Position numbers and translations under genes: made by a program. The notes beneath the pieces were generated by a model. It was not told the origin of the DNA. It saw only the letters and a program-made list of their open reading frames with translations, and made no database searches. From Sitta carolinensis (lineage: Eukaryota; Chordata; Aves; Passeriformes; Sittidae): a stretch of 64,000 bases of DNA. Where the stretch lies: NCBI GenBank assembly GCA_032173965.1, contig CM063292.1, positions 3,734,001 to 3,798,000 on the forward strand. Direction: 5' to 3'. Each line of letters starts with the position of its first letter. Positions within the stretch are counted from its first letter, which is position 1. Positions 23,661 through 37,200 of the stretch are shown here, one piece after another.

Positions 23661-26179
23661 CTCTCCCTGGGGTTGGTTTTGGCTGTAACCATCCCTGGAG
23701 ACAGGCAGAGCTCCTAGGGGTGCTCAGGGTCTCTTTGGAAAATTGGGCTGCCTCACATCTTCTCTTGGAGCTCTTTGAGGGTAAGAGGGAGAGGGATGAC
23801 CTAAAGGCAGGTGAGGATTCAGGCCCTGGTGGAGGCTGGAGTTTATTTAGAGAGGAGAATTAGAGATGCTTCTGTTTCTGATCCACAGTGGGGGGAAGCT
23901 GAATAAAATCTGTCCTGTCTCTTCTGTTGATCCGAATCTTTGAAGTGGGTGCTGGAGAGTTTTTTAGAAAGCCCAGAATTAAATTTTGAAAGGGTTTAAA
24001 GGTGAGAGATTGCATGAGGGACAAGTGATTTTGAGGAAAAGATAAAAGGAGGTGAGGGGTGGCCTCAAGAAATGGTGAGATAGAAAGGATTGTTCTGGTT
24101 AAGCAGAACTAACTTCACAGGAAAACAATGCAGAACTCGCTGCTGTTTGTGAGAAGGGGGAAAGAAGAAAAGAATCATGCTTTTTTAGAGAACCCAAGAG
24201 GTTTTATTTCATTTTGAAACCAATTCTTTGTAACACAATAGCCAGAGAGCTTATGTATTCTAAATGGCACTTCAACCCTTCTTCTAAAAAAGTCACCAGT
24301 GTTAAAACACTCATCCTTATTTTGTGGTGTTGCTTCCTTTCTTCCTTCTTCTGTTGGTGGATTGGAAATGCTAAGCCTAACTTCTAAATGGGTTTAGAGA
24401 TACTGCTGGTGAAGTTTTGCATAGAAAGGGAATGAAACTGATTTTTTTTTTTTTTCAGCTCCTGACAATAGAGAAAAAATGAGAAACATGCAGGTAAAAG
24501 ATGAGAAAAAAGGTGATAATTTTTGCTTTTAGAGTCTCTCTGGAAGTTTAGCTTTCAATGAAGGAATGTTTTCATTTGAATGGTTGAGATAAAGCAATCA
24601 AACGGTTTTGCCTCCGAGAAATAAAAATGTTTGTTGCAGGAGAGGGAATGCTGATGATCAGGTGGTTGAAATACAATTTGAAGGCTCCTTAAGCTGAAGA
24701 GTGTCCCCTGAACCAGCATGGCACGGGTTTGGAGGCAGGTGGCAGGAGAAAGAGAACACTGGGGAAGAAGGAAGGAGAAATACGAGGTGAGATTCTTGTA
24801 TTTTCAAGATGTATAAAGGAAGCAGCACAAGATTTCTTCAGGTTTTGTTTTGCAGAACCATGTTCTGAAAGGGATTTATTTTCTGAACACTTTTAAGTTC
24901 TGTGACAAGGGTTAGGAAGGAGGCAGGAAGCAACACTGGCCTCCAGTCAATTAGAAAATTATCTGCCTACATAATAGGACCACTTCAACAGCAGCATCCC
25001 TAAAATTGTGATTCAGTTGTCATAATATTTGCCTTTCTTTTAATACACCAATTTTTTTTCAAAGGCTATTAGTAATGCAAGAGCTTAAGAATTATTATTG
25101 ATGGTGAAAACTGTGAAACCTCTAAATTTAGTTGTGTTTCTTTAAGTGCTGGGAAGATGTGGCAGTGTTGTGATTGTGTTTGACAGACTGCTGATGTCCC
25201 ATCTGACAGGACAAAGAGGAATGACTCATTTTAAACATTTCATTAGACTTATTCTGTGTCTTGGGACAATTTAACATCAAATTAATAAATAGGAATTTAA
25301 GTGATGACAGAAGGGGTGGGTGGTGAGAAACTGGCTGAATATTTTTGGCTGTGTGAACATCACCTCAAAGAACTCTCCCAATAGTGAAAATTGCCCAAAT
25401 CCACACTCCCCAAAAAGCAGTTTGGGGAAAGGTGCAAGGAGAACTGTACCAATATTGGCCTGGCAGGGAGATTTTCATATGGAATAATCTCACCGAACTT
25501 CAGTGTGAGCAGAAATAACCAAGCAATATCTTTATGCCTGCTGGAAGAGCACGAGTCATTTCTTTTAGTAATTGTAAAATAAGGATTTTTGGTGGTTGCC
25601 TCCTCATTGTGGGCTTCAACACCTCAAACCTTTGAGCAATTTGTCTGCCCCAGTGACTCTGTGCAGCTGGTTATGGGGTCTGTGAGTGCTGCCTGCTCTT
25701 CCATCTGCAGGAAACAATTTGTTTCTTTATTTGTTTAGAGATTCTGTGGGATAAAATGCAAGAATTTGGTAAAAACAATAACAGCACCTGAGAGGCCACA
25801 AGTATCACTGGGGACTTAGATTTTTAATAGCTAACATGTATTAAGTGCAAATTAAAACTAAACACCTGTAACAAACACTGGCAGGATAAAATAATCCATC
25901 TTGACCAATTTTTAAATTAAGGCAGCTTAGATTTCAATCTAAGCCCTTTGCACTTTTTTGAGCAATGTTTGTTTTTTCCCCCTTTGGGATTATAGATGAC
26001 TATTGACCACATAAAGAGGTCTCTTTGGGGAAATCAAAGATTCTTGGGAGGCTACAAAACCCCTTCTCTGAGCTGCAGGAGAGCCCCAGCCCACTGTGTC
26101 ACACTGAATATTCCCAGCAGGACAAGAGCCAGGTACCTGAGCTGACATGATGGATTCCCCCTCCACCTGCTGCCTCCAT

Positions 26180-26640
26180 CTCATTAGACTGCAGTGATTA
26201 AAGAGTTATCAAAATTTAATACTTCAAAATGACTGCACAAAAGCAACTTCTCCTCACGAGGAGGTGTCATTAGGGGCTGTCACTCATGCACACAGAATTC
26301 TTCCCACAAATCTCTTCCTCTGGGCACTCCCTCCCCCACCTGCACGCTCAGCCCTTAAATTTATGAGGAAGTGGTGAAACCTTTTGCCAGCAAGAGCCAC
26401 TCCTGAGGATAAATATGGGCTCTAAATTATTCCAGCCCATCGGGCATATTGGTTATTAAACCTCGCCTGGTGCAAGGGGGCAGATGGATGTGCTGTGTCA
26501 TTGCCAGCTGTATTAATTGCACGCTAAAGATTTTCAATTATTTAGGTAGAAATATGGATTGGAATTATACCAGGATTATTCAGGTGACTGTGACAAGCTG
26601 CAGCTTGAGCGATGTATGGAAACAAGTTAGGGGCAGCTCA
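26180..26640. promoter_or_regulatory. Candidate conserved non-coding element
   Basis: This repeat-poor stretch has clustered AT-rich regulatory-type words: CATTAGACTGCAGTGATTAA, CTTAAATTTATGAGG, GATAAATATGGGC, TTAATTGCACGC and TTCAATTATTTAGG. It also has several CpG dinucleotides, which are uncommon in the neutral DNA around it. No coding frame accounts for it. The call is a visual impression and needs cross-species alignment. Confidence 0.22.
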
Positions 26641-27088
26641 GTTTGCTCAGGCATTGACTGTGGCCACCTTGCTGCTGCTTTGTTTCTTCCTCCCTCCTGT
26701 GCACTCCATGCACAGAGGAGATTAGTCCAGAGGAACACAAGCTGGGGCTAAAACAACTCAGTCCTAGCATTTTCCCCTCAGCTTGTCTGTGAAATAGTCC
26801 AGTTCCCACCCTCATTGCTCAAGAGGAAATGTTAAGAAGCTGAGTGACTTGCCCGGAGCCCCTTGGAGGAGGTGACAGCTCTAGTGAGAGCCTGTTTATC
26901 TTGGAGTCAACCCATGGCAGTGTTCCCTGAGCTGTCTCCCTGCACGAAACCCTCTGACATGCAGGAGCACCTTCAGGGGGTGGTGCCTGGGCTGAGGATC
27001 AGCACAGACCAAGCCCAGGGCTCTGTGGACCCTGCACAGATTGTTTGCTCATGAAGCTGCAGAAGCAAGGGGATGGAAAAGTGGAGCC

Positions 27089-27113
27089 AAAAAAAAAAAG
27101 AAAAAAAAGAAAT
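27089..27113. repeat. A-rich low-complexity run
   Basis: Consecutive A-runs of 11 and 8 are separated by single G residues. No target-site duplication or retroposed gene is evident next to it. Confidence 0.9.
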
Positions 27114-29684
27114 CTTTGGAGCCTCTAATTTATCAAGTTTGCCTGCAGTTGACATAACATGAATTTTCTTTTCTGGATAGCGATAGATTCTGGGAATTGT
27201 GATAGAGTGCCTGGCAGAATTCAGCTCTGCAATGTGGGTGCTGATAAGGCTGGCAGTCCACGTGCATTGGGATCCCTCAGGATCTGTGTTTGGATATGTA
27301 ACGTTTTCACCAAGTTCCTTCATGTAAGAAGTTGAAAAACTTCGTGCAGAAATCCAGAAGTAAACAAAAATCACAGCACAGGAAAGCCTGAACTGATGAA
27401 ACCAGTTTAAAGCTGTATAAATTCCTGTATTAGCTACTTGATATGCTGCTGCTTTTTACTCCAGTTTATATCCAAATATAAAAAATCCAAATTTTCGTGG
27501 TCATTTTTATATATGCACTGGCTCTATGCTCTCAAAGATTAGCTTTAAGAAAGAAGAAACAATTGCATAATACATATCATTTGAGTTTAGAGGGAAAGGA
27601 GTTATTTAATAAAAAACAATCAATCTGCAATGTCTTCCATCAGAGACTTGGTATAGCAACTCATTCTTCTGCACCAGGCAGGCAGGGTCACACCTCTGCT
27701 TTTATATAGATTATTTACTTCCTAAATGTTATATTTTGCTCTTAATTTCCAGCATATTAGCATGTCCCCTTGGCTGCCTCTGTGAGCTACCTGTGTCAGA
27801 AGGTTAGGGCCAGAGCACATAAATGTTAATTTAGGAGGTGCAGTAGCTTTTGCAGCTGAGCTTACACATTAAAAATTTCTAATATAGTTTTCAGAGCATG
27901 GAAGTTTGTGAGAGAGGCAGGAGTTAAGGGGTCAGAGGCAGCACAGGGTAGATATGGCTGGGGGATAACTGAAGGATCCACAAACTGGTAATGTGGTTTG
28001 GTTATGACCTGGTAGGGATGGAGAGAACCCTCCCCACCTTCATTATCGTGTGTCAGCTTACACTAGAAAATATAAATGACAGCAGAGGTGCAATCAGGGG
28101 GAATGGAGCTCATTCTGTTCCTCATCTCTCACCAAATCCCAGCTCCAAGCAGCCTGCACAGGTATTCATAGGCAGTGGGAGGTGTAAAACACTGGGGAAG
28201 CAATGGCAACTTCTGTAACAGGGTAAGAGAGATGAGGAGTGTCTTTCCAGGCAAGCTCTACAATGGTTTTCAGGATCTCTCCACACCACACAGTGGTTTG
28301 TTATTCTTTTTCTAATTGGTTGCCCTTGCTGGTGGTGCAGGTTTCAGTGGCCATTAGGACAAGGTGTCCTTGTCCTGGCACTGACCACGTTCAGTTTCAG
28401 AGACACACTCACACCAGAGCAGTTCCTGCAGCTGCAAAGAGGAAGGGTTTTACTGATTTGTGCATAAATCCCTTCAATACTGCTCTGGAAGCAGAGGGGA
28501 TCCTTGGCCACGAGCATAAACAGCAGTGCACAGCACCCTGCACCAACCTGCAAACCCCTCCCCTTAGGGAAGTGTAGCTGGTGGAGCTTCCAAAGGTTGA
28601 CATTTTCTACTTGTGGTGGGAGTGAAAGACCAACCACAAGAGGTGGCCAAGCTGGCCACCAAGGGGTTAGTGCAGTAGCAGGGCTGGAATGGGCAGCAGG
28701 TACTCGTGGCTGGATTTCCCTGGCCAAAGCTGGACGTTGCTTTGGGCTGGGTGCCCTGCTGGCCTCGGGTTGGCTCTGATGTGAGAGCTGCAGCTCTTCT
28801 GAGCAATAAGGAGCTGCACAGAAGCAGCAGTGGTAATGACAGCATGAATATGCAAGCAGTGCTCACTGCCAGCACCATCAGCACAGATGTTCTCCTGCAT
28901 CTGGGGTCCACACACCACTCATCCATTTTGCACATGTTCCCATTCAGCCAGCTACTCGGAATATTTCCACCCAGTGGGGGAGGGCTGGCTGTTCAGCCTT
29001 TATCATATTCTCCTCAAGTTTACCCCGGTAACATCTGTGTGCAGCCATTACAGACCTGGCACTTGCTCTGTGTTGGTTCTAATTTCCTCTTCTGGTGACA
29101 GCAATGCTCTCATTTTCCAGCCCATTGAACATGGAAAATAAAGCAACTGGTGCTGTCAGACAGCATCAGGCTGCACTTATCCCACCTCACCCTGGAAGTG
29201 CTAAGTCCTCCTATCACTTCTGGGAAAAGTGTGGAGTTGATGGAAGTCCCTCTTCCACCAGGACACCTGGGCTGTGCTTCTGGGCATCACCCTGCAGCCA
29301 GAACATTCTCTTAGCTCAGAGTGTGACATGCTCCACCATCCACCCGTCAGACTTTGCACCTTCCCTTCAGTTTTTACTTTATTTTTACAAAAAAGTAACC
29401 AGACTGTTTATCAAATGGTTACAGAGCTCTTCTGGGCCATGGGTTTGGTGGAGTAATCCCATTTTCAGTAAGGAAGGTTTAGAATCCTGTTGCCCTGTTT
29501 TGAACGTTCATGAGTGATTTATCTGTAAGGTAGTCGTCCACAAATTATGCTTCTTCCACATAAAAGAGAGGGGTGAGGGTAATAACTGTCAGCTCAGCAT
29601 GACTTTATCTTATCATATTTGAGTTTTCAGCTGCCCACATTTGAGTTTTCAGGCGCCTCCAGTCATGTTACAGAAGTCAGTGAA

Positions 29685-29815
29685 GGTGTAGAAGAGTTTG
29701 GGTGGGAAAGGACCTCTCAGATCATCTCATTCCATCCCCCTTGCCACGGACAGGGAACTTTCTACCAGACCAGGCTGCTCCAAGCCTTGCCTGAACGTGT
29801 CCAGGGCAGCTGATA
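29685..29815 (-). mobile_element. CR1 LINE 3' fragment, reverse orientation
   Basis: The order TTTGGGTGGGAAAGGACCTC, TCAGATCATCTCATTCCATC, CCCCTTGCCACGGACAGGGA, TAGACCAGGCTGCTCCAAGC-like, then GAACGTGTCCAGGGCAGC is the reverse complement of the standard avian CR1 3' region. The fragment is about 130 bp and 5'-truncated, as most genomic CR1 copies are. No reverse-transcriptase coding sequence remains. Confidence 0.85.
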
Positions 29816-31323
29816 AGTGATGTGCAAGTTCTGGAAATGACCATGAACACAGGAGTGCAGCATTCCCTCAGATGTTGGCCATGGCTCTTCCTCTTGGGAA
29901 ACGCAGCTATTGTTGAAAGGAAGGAACGAACAGCTTTGTGAGTTCCCAGTTCCTAGGAGCAGGGTTGGGGTGAGGTTATTAAGAACATATTGCAGTTTAG
30001 TTATCAAACGTGCTTCCAGGAGTTGGGTTGTTGGCTTGCTTGTTAGCAGTGTGTGCTTTCCATGAGCAATAATTGAGATTAAACATCCTCTGGGGAAGGA
30101 AGTAATTTATTTTGTAGTAAACTGATATCTGTTGATATTTTAACATTTTTTTTTTTACATTATTTATCAGTAGATTTGCATCCATGAACTGGAAAATATA
30201 ATCTTTTATTGGGTAAGAAAAGTAATTTAATGTTAAAATTAAATAAAATATTAATTACATATGAAAAGGCTTATGTAGCACACACCACGTACTATATATT
30301 ATTACAAATTGTTCATGCTGAATAAATTGCTTTGCCGAGGAAATGGAATACATTAGCAGAAAAAAGAAGCACTGGAAGGTGTCTGTTCACTTTCCTGGAT
30401 TGGTTGGTGTGGCTGAGCAGGCTGCACGTGTGGATTCATCTCCTGAAGACAGGAAAGCAGGAGAGAAATTGGGGGATGGCAGCTCTGTGTCCTTGGGTCT
30501 GGCTGACAGCTCCCTGACTGCAAGGCACTGTAATTCTGCAATGTGTAATTGGTTTATGTCTCCTTCTCCTCTTCTCTTTGAGAACCTGCAGCTGGGAAAT
30601 TTGGGGCTTCCACACCGCAGTTTTCCAGTTCATCAGAACCCTAATGAGTCAAGGAATGGTGCAATTGGGCAAAGAGCTGCATTAACGTTGTGACAACTAA
30701 TTTAGGACTTGAATTCAATGTCAGGCAGAGGATGAGCTTGGCTGGCACTGGGGACAATGGTTCAGTGGTGGTGGGGAAAGCGTTTCATTTCATCCACCAC
30801 ATCAATATTCCCTATTAACACCAGATCTCAGTGCAGGCCTTCAGCACACAATTATCCCGGGATTGTACATTAATTTCTGTGTTGAGTCTTGGCCTCATTT
30901 AGTGTTTTATGTGCTGAACCAACTGATATCTGAAGCTGGGAACTGCTTGCTTAGATGGATAATGTCCTGGCAGTGAATGCAACACCTCTGAAGTTGTTGC
31001 AATAATGTGCATGTTCTCTCAGGCTGGAAAACCTTCCTGAGTTTCACGTGGTCGAGCAAAGTCGTGTCTTTGAGCTCGGCCTTGCTTTGGGTCAGGATGA
31101 TTTATCCTGAGGAAGCTCTGCCCTGCTGCACTCCGACCTTGGCAGAGCTGCTTCCATTGCACCTCTCCTGCAGCGGTGCTGGAAGGTCACCTCTTTGTAT
31201 GATTTGTGACAAAGATGAAAGTTCTCTCCAAGCCTTTTTCCTGAGAGCTAAATCCACCACAAAAACCAGGGATTGCAAGACTTTTGCTAAGCACAGAAAT
31301 GTTGAGCACTCAGATAAAGATCA

Positions 31324-31376
<53 letters not shown>

Positions 31377-33836
31377 CCTTACAGCTGCCTCAAAAGGCAT
31401 CTGTGTTTAATTCACAGATACTGTGCACCCATTTGGGAGTGTTCTGCAATTCCCACCCCTTTTCTACAACCACTGTAATACTCAGCTAATTTGAGTAGTT
31501 TTTGTTCTTATGTAAGTTATGTGTTTTTGTGGGCTTGCTGTTGAGTGATTAATAATTAATACTTGAGTAATTTCACATGAATATCTCAAAACTCATGATT
31601 TTTGCAGTATCCTTTAGAATGCTGCATTGTCAATGCCAGTAAAACTTTGTGCATGCAAATTAATTGTCGAATATATGGAATGAGGCCTGAATACTTGGGT
31701 TGCAGCTAACTGTGTTTAATACCCTCCACCCAGTGATACAATAATCTAAATATTCAGTGTGTGTAGCTGTCAGTGCGTGTCCATCCTTCATGTTTTCCTT
31801 ATCTTAGGGCCTTTACATCAAAGGCCCTCTTTGGTGCATGCAGTCATGCATATGTTTAAATTCACCACAGTGAGGTGATTTTCCTGGCATTCCTCTGCAC
31901 ATTTGATGATAAAATTCTCGTGTACCTCTTAGTTATGATGCAGGATGATTCCTGCTCTGTTGTCTCTCAAAGCTATCAGTGTATTTCATCTGTGTTTCCA
32001 CCTTGTCTCTCTGAGCAGACAAGTGCAGCGATGAATTCCACTCTTAAAAATGTGCTGTATTCTGGCAACACAGGCACAAAAAGCAGCATTAAATACCCAG
32101 AGTATCCAGAGTTTGAGGAGAGGGCTCAGGGCAGCTCTGCTGGAAATTGTATTTGCCCTTTTACAGCTGCTGGATGGATCCAGCAACCCTGAGCTGGAAA
32201 CAGGAATCCCTTCACTCTAACAGGTGCTCTCATGAACATATTAAATTAATATATCCCCCCGAATCAGGGTGTGTGGATATTTCCTCACAGGAATGCTGTT
32301 GGGAGTCTATTGCCTGTCATAACATTGATCCAGGCAGTCAGCTCCAATGGATTTGTTAAACGGGTTTTTACACGAGCACATAAACCCAGGAATTTATGGC
32401 TTGCCATAAGGCACACAAAGTGAGATTTCAGCTCCCTGTGGTGCACGGAGCATCACGCATCAGGAATGTCACTGTTCCTTGTAGCATCTATTACTCCAAC
32501 CTGCTGCCAAAATGCAATTCTAGGCTGTGCCTCATGTATTTCAGGAGATGGGCTAAGACAGGAAGATAGATAAATTGCTGTGGGGTGGTGGCACAGAGGT
32601 GGTAAAACCTATCCTTCTCTGAAACTTTTTGTGATTTTATTGCTGAACGTGATCCTTTCTAACCCCCTCCCCTTTTGGTAACCCTGACAGTTCAGATGGC
32701 CACTAACAGGACGGGTTGATTGAAAACACAGGAAAGTCAAAGTGAGGGGATTCAAGAAGTGCCACAGCTAAATGATGGATTGTCAGTCTAACATGAACAT
32801 TTTCATGCCAACAAACCTCTCTGCGAGCTCCATTTGTGTACAGCAGCTGATGCTAATTGCTGCTAGCAGTGCTGCTTGGGCTCTCCTCCAGTGCCTCTCT
32901 GCTGAAGGGCCTCTTTCAGGTCTGAAGAGCAATTTGTGTCCCCCGGGCAGCCAGCAGCAGTTACCCAGCAAGTCCTCCTAGTGTTTCAAAAGCTGCTGCC
33001 AAGATTTACAGCTTCCTTTCCATCTTCTCATGATCTCCAGACTAAGTGTTCTCCGGGACAATAGCAATTATCACCAAAGAGGCACGTTGTGGGTGAGTTT
33101 TGGCTGTCTCTAGAAACAGTTCACACCTTTAAAACAATGATGTGCTTCACGGCAGCCACAAGACAGCAGCTGCCCCAGGTAGGCTGAGGTCCAAGAAAAC
33201 CTTTTGTTCTCTCCAAAGAGGTGCAGAATCCGCTGATGGTGATACTTTGGTCTGACAGGCATTAACTCCCTCGTGCGGATTTTAATTACGTGTGGTCTGT
33301 GCTTTTCTGTGAGTTGAAGCACCAAATCTATCTTCACACGGATGCAGCGAGCCCCTGAGCTGAATCCCGTTTTGCTGGGTGAATTTCAGCCTTGTTTCAT
33401 TTTCATTTCATGCACCGGTGTACAAATTTCTTATCAGCTTCTTGCCAGAGTAATGCGTGTCCCATGCTGGGCAGCTGGATGTCAGGGCAGTGTAAAAATA
33501 AAATTGTTTTCCATTGGCTGGGCTTTGGGAATGGAGAGTGAACTGAAAAGCCAGTTACATCCCAGCCTCCATTTCATACATTTCTCAGGTAAATAGTGAC
33601 CACAATCAAACAGCTGCCTGCTGGCTGCCTGATACCTGGTGTGAGGAGGCAGAGCAGCTCTGGCTGTGCTGCCAGGCACAGACAGGACCAGCACTGCCCT
33701 TGGAGCCACTTCCCCGTGGGAGAGGCTGTGTCAGTGTGCACCTGACCTGGGACACGCTGGCACAGTCAGTGCTCCAGGGAACTGACACCCAGTCCCTCTG
33801 GGGCCTTAAGTTTTGGCTTTTATAGTTTTTAGATTC
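29816..33836. other. Unique non-coding sequence, no gene seen
   Basis: No gene was supported. The 160-codon frame at 31007-31489 contains a run of phenylalanine codons produced by the 50-nt T-tract and is not credible. An AT-rich repeat-poor segment at about 30000-30330 could be a conserved element. Confidence 0.6.
31327..31376. repeat. Uninterrupted T50 homopolymer
   Basis: Fifty consecutive T residues, by far the longest homopolymer in the window, are followed by CC. It could be a reversed poly(A) tail, an expanded microsatellite, or an assembly or sequencing length artefact. No AATAAA was seen within 30 bases in the corresponding minus-strand position, and no flanking duplication was found, so retroposition is not supported. 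Confidence 0.95.
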
Positions 33837-34250
33837 TGTGCTGGTTTAGTGGGTAGCTTTGGGTTTCATGTTCAGTGCTGCTAAGCTCTCTTCACAGAGC
33901 AGGGAGACAAAACAATTCCTGCTCCAGCCTGGGACCAAGGACAACCAATGCCACTTTCAGGCCAAGAACAAAAACAACGGTGAAGTGAGAAGGAAAAACA
34001 AGGAGGATGGAGCTTCATCACCTGAAGCTGTAATTGGACAATTAACTCCAATATAGTCATGGAACAAAACTTATCAAAGTGTGAGACCTCATGATCCATT
34101 TTTGTGCCCATTTTGGGTTCATCCTGGGTGTGCCCAGCCGGGCTCTTGTGCAGCCCAGGTGTGTCCATTGAGGCCTTTTAATAAATCCCTGCTTTATCCT
34201 TCTGCTCTGGCTGCTCTCTGTGCCAGCTCAGCCTCCAGAAGGCATCACCT
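33837..34250 (+). mobile_element. Solo LTR of an endogenous retrovirus, family L3
   Basis: The block runs from TGTGCTGGTTTAGTGGGTAG to GAAGGCATCA, giving TG...CA ends. Near its right end CCTTTTAATAAATCCCTGC supplies a poly(A) signal followed by a pyrimidine-rich U5-like stretch (TTATCCTTCTGCTCTGGCTG). Upstream, GGGAGACAAAACAATTCC and GCCTGGGACCAAGGACAACC resemble LTRs that I associate with songbird genomes. I recall no exact family name. The flanks do not show a matching target-site duplication, so the ends may be off by several bases. No internal retroviral genes adjoin it. Confidence 0.6.
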
Positions 34251-37200
34251 CTCCCATCACATTCCACCTCATCCATCTGCACTCCTTCCCTGTGCTCTGG
34301 TGCAGTTCTGGAATGGGGGTGGGGATGGCAATGGGTGGGTGCTCTCAGAGGTCCTGGTGGTCTCCTGCAAGAACAGAAATTTCCCTCTCAGGGTGCACAG
34401 ACCCTCCCCTCCACACTGACAATCCAGACTCCAGCTGGGCTGGGCGAGGGCTGGCCTTGGAGCCATCTGCTGGAGTGATTCCTCTCAGGGAACAGGCAGG
34501 GAAGAGAGAAGGGCAGGGATGTGCTGGCAGAGAGCCAGCATTCCTCATGAGCTCCAACTGCTCTTTGCAGAAGTTTGGCCAAAGAACTCTAACGTGGGCA
34601 GGGAATACAAGGAAACCTGACTTCCCATGTGTTGGGCCTATGGTTCACTGATCTAGATGACACTCTTTTTGTATTTTAAATGTTTCATTGTGGTCACAGC
34701 CCTGATCAGACATCAGAGTCCACCTGGAGCAAATTCTTGGGGTGCTTTAGATGGTCCATTGGAGGCAAGAAAAGCTTTAAGAGTAGATGACCTGGAGTCC
34801 AAGAAAGGTCTAGCTCTGAGTACAACCTTTTTCTCAGTGGATAACCTTCATAACCTCTCTCTCTTTCTGCTTCTTCTTATAAAGCTTGCAGGTATTCTGT
34901 TTCTTTTAAACTTTTCCCCCTCAAATTTGATTGAATCCTGATGGACAGGCTGAAAAGCTGATTAGTGAAAGAAAGACAAGCTGTACACTCACCCGTGTAT
35001 CTTATTCCCTGATAAGATACCAGGCTAGCACCTATAAATTATAAAAGAGCTGCCCTAAATGTCACAAGATGGACTTTATCACGAGGAGAAAGAAAGCAAA
35101 AAAATAATTATTTGTTTATTCCCTGGATAATGATTCAGCCATCATTATTCCTGGAACCCTGTAGCTTGCCACATCAAGCGAAGCATCAGTTTCTAGACAC
35201 CCTGCTGACCACAGGAGGAAGGATGCCAAGTCCTTCCCAAGCCCAGGACAAACAGATGTGCTGCCTGCAGTGCTGAGCCACCGAGTAGAAAGGTTGGATC
35301 AGTTTCTAGGAAATTAACATTATTTAGCCTTTAGCAGAGAAATCCCATCCCGGGTACTCTTTTTAATAATTTTTCTCGTAGTTTCTGTTTCATTTGTACA
35401 AATCCCCCGGTGTCAGTGGTAATTTTTTTGTGTCTGCACGGAATCCACTGCAGAGGATCAAACAGCAGAGGCTGAAAAAGCAAACACATGAGCCTGGGCG
35501 ATATGGCACAGGAGAGAGAGCAGGCTCCTCACTCTGCTGGCTGCTGCTCCCAGCACAACAAAGAAAATTGCTTTCCAAACACAATGACTGTCTGAAGCCC
35601 ATTCAAACCAGAGCAGGACAAACCTCAGAAGGGCCCGAGGTTCTGTTTGGCTCAGATAAGCTTCAGAAAGGATCCAACTGTTTTGATGATTATCAGGAAG
35701 TCTTGCCTCTGCCAGACTGGGCTGCAAAACTTGTCACAAGCTCCCAGCTTTCTCAGGAAATCTTTTTTTTTTGCTGCTGCCTGCTTTGAGGCGGATGCAT
35801 TCTGGAAGGGCCTCAGTAGTGGAGATGAGTGGCACACTAGAAAGAATTCAAATGGGCAGAAGTGTTGGCTTTCCAAGGAACGTGGGGCTTGGTTCTCTGG
35901 TTCCAGCTGGGCAGGGATGATAGAAAAGTGTGTGGAAAGGAGGAACAGCCATTGCCTTTTAGATCCCAGCAGCAGCAGTAAAATTTCCACTCTTCCGGTT
36001 GCAAGAATTTTCATTTTTGGGCCAATCCACTCTTTGGAGTTTTTCATTTTTGTACATCTCATGCAGACCAGGGGAGAGTGGGAGCTCCTCTTGCCACCTC
36101 TATAATTTTGGGTGGCACAAACCACAGATTCTGGCTAACATTCTGACAAAATACAGATTAACAGTATGTGGTGTTCCTTTGACCGTTCTTTCTTTGGATT
36201 CTGTGATGTTTGTGGGACCCCTGTTCCCATGCCTTGGGTTTGTGTTGATCCTGCTTTTCCTATTTGCCACCACCCTTTTCCAGGGAAGCATCAAGAGGAA
36301 CTGGCAAGGTAGCAGAAGTCTGAGCATTAGAAAAGAACCTCCTCTGAAGAAAGTATACTGAAATATCCTTATTGTGGAGATTCTGAGCCTCGTGCAGTAT
36401 TTGTCTGTGAGAGTTGAGCTTATGCCTGCTCTTGTTCCCATTTCTGAAAAATGAAAAGTTCTGAGTCGCAGATCCCCAAGTGGGGAGAGTGTTCTTTACA
36501 AATAAATGTCTGTAAATGGAATTTTGGGATGCTGACATCCCCAAACCTTTAGAACAGCTTTCTTAAATAGTTTGAGGAAAAAAAAAAATACCAGGATCCA
36601 TTAGGAGCAAAACTCTTATGTTAATGCTCTAATTTTGCTTTTAAAAAAGGTTAAAAAGAGATTAATCAGCAGTTACAAAGCCATATTACATGTGGAGGAA
36701 CTTCAGACGAGCCTAGAGAGGAGGAAGAGGTTAACTGACATTAAAATATGAGGCTGGGATGCTTTTGCACCTGGAAATTTCTCTGACTTTGCTTGTCAGG
36801 GAGCTGATTCTAGAGGAATCTTTGCCCTCTGGGCTGAAAAATGCATTTTGGGACCCAAACTCCTGAAACATAATGGTTGTCAGAGCCCAGAACAGTACAG
36901 CAGGTGTGAGAGTGAATTCTGAGGGAATCACTCAAGGGATAAACTCCCAGTTTTTATCAAAAACTGTGCACTGTTGTTACTCTCGTATTTCCATTTGATC
37001 AATCCTTACTCCAGGGGCTGTTTTCACATTCCTGTCCAGGTTTGTCTGCAGCAAAGTCAGGGCTCATCTTTCTCTGGGCTGAAGAAACTTGTCCCTTGTT
37101 CCCTATATCCTACATTTTACTGGTGCAGCTGAACTTCAACACTTTACAAGCTCTGCTTTTTGCCATCAGTCTAAAATTTTCTATTTCTTTTTGCAAAGAA

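Larger units (their letters stand above)
23661..29679. other. Unique non-coding sequence, partly purine-rich
   Basis: No gene was recognised. From about 23760 to 24800 the plus strand is notably purine-rich with many GAGG, GAAA and GGAGA words. An A/G low-complexity run lies at 27089-27113. A GC-rich block at about 28340-28800 has open frames on both strands but no recognisable domain. One candidate regulatory stretch (26.2-26.6 kb) is listed separately. Confidence 0.6.

Noticed and set aside
26465..26490. CTCF-like site in TGCAAGGGGGCAGATGG
   Set aside because: It matches only the right half of the CTCF core, and the left half does not fit.
31007..31489. 160-codon plus-strand frame with a phenylalanine tract
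   Set aside because: The tract is simply the T50 homopolymer translated, and the rest has no recognisable domain.
35647..36125. Overlapping open frames of 152 and 157 codons on opposite strands
   Set aside because: They occupy the same bases on both strands, match nothing known, and contain phenylalanine or lysine runs from a short T-tract.
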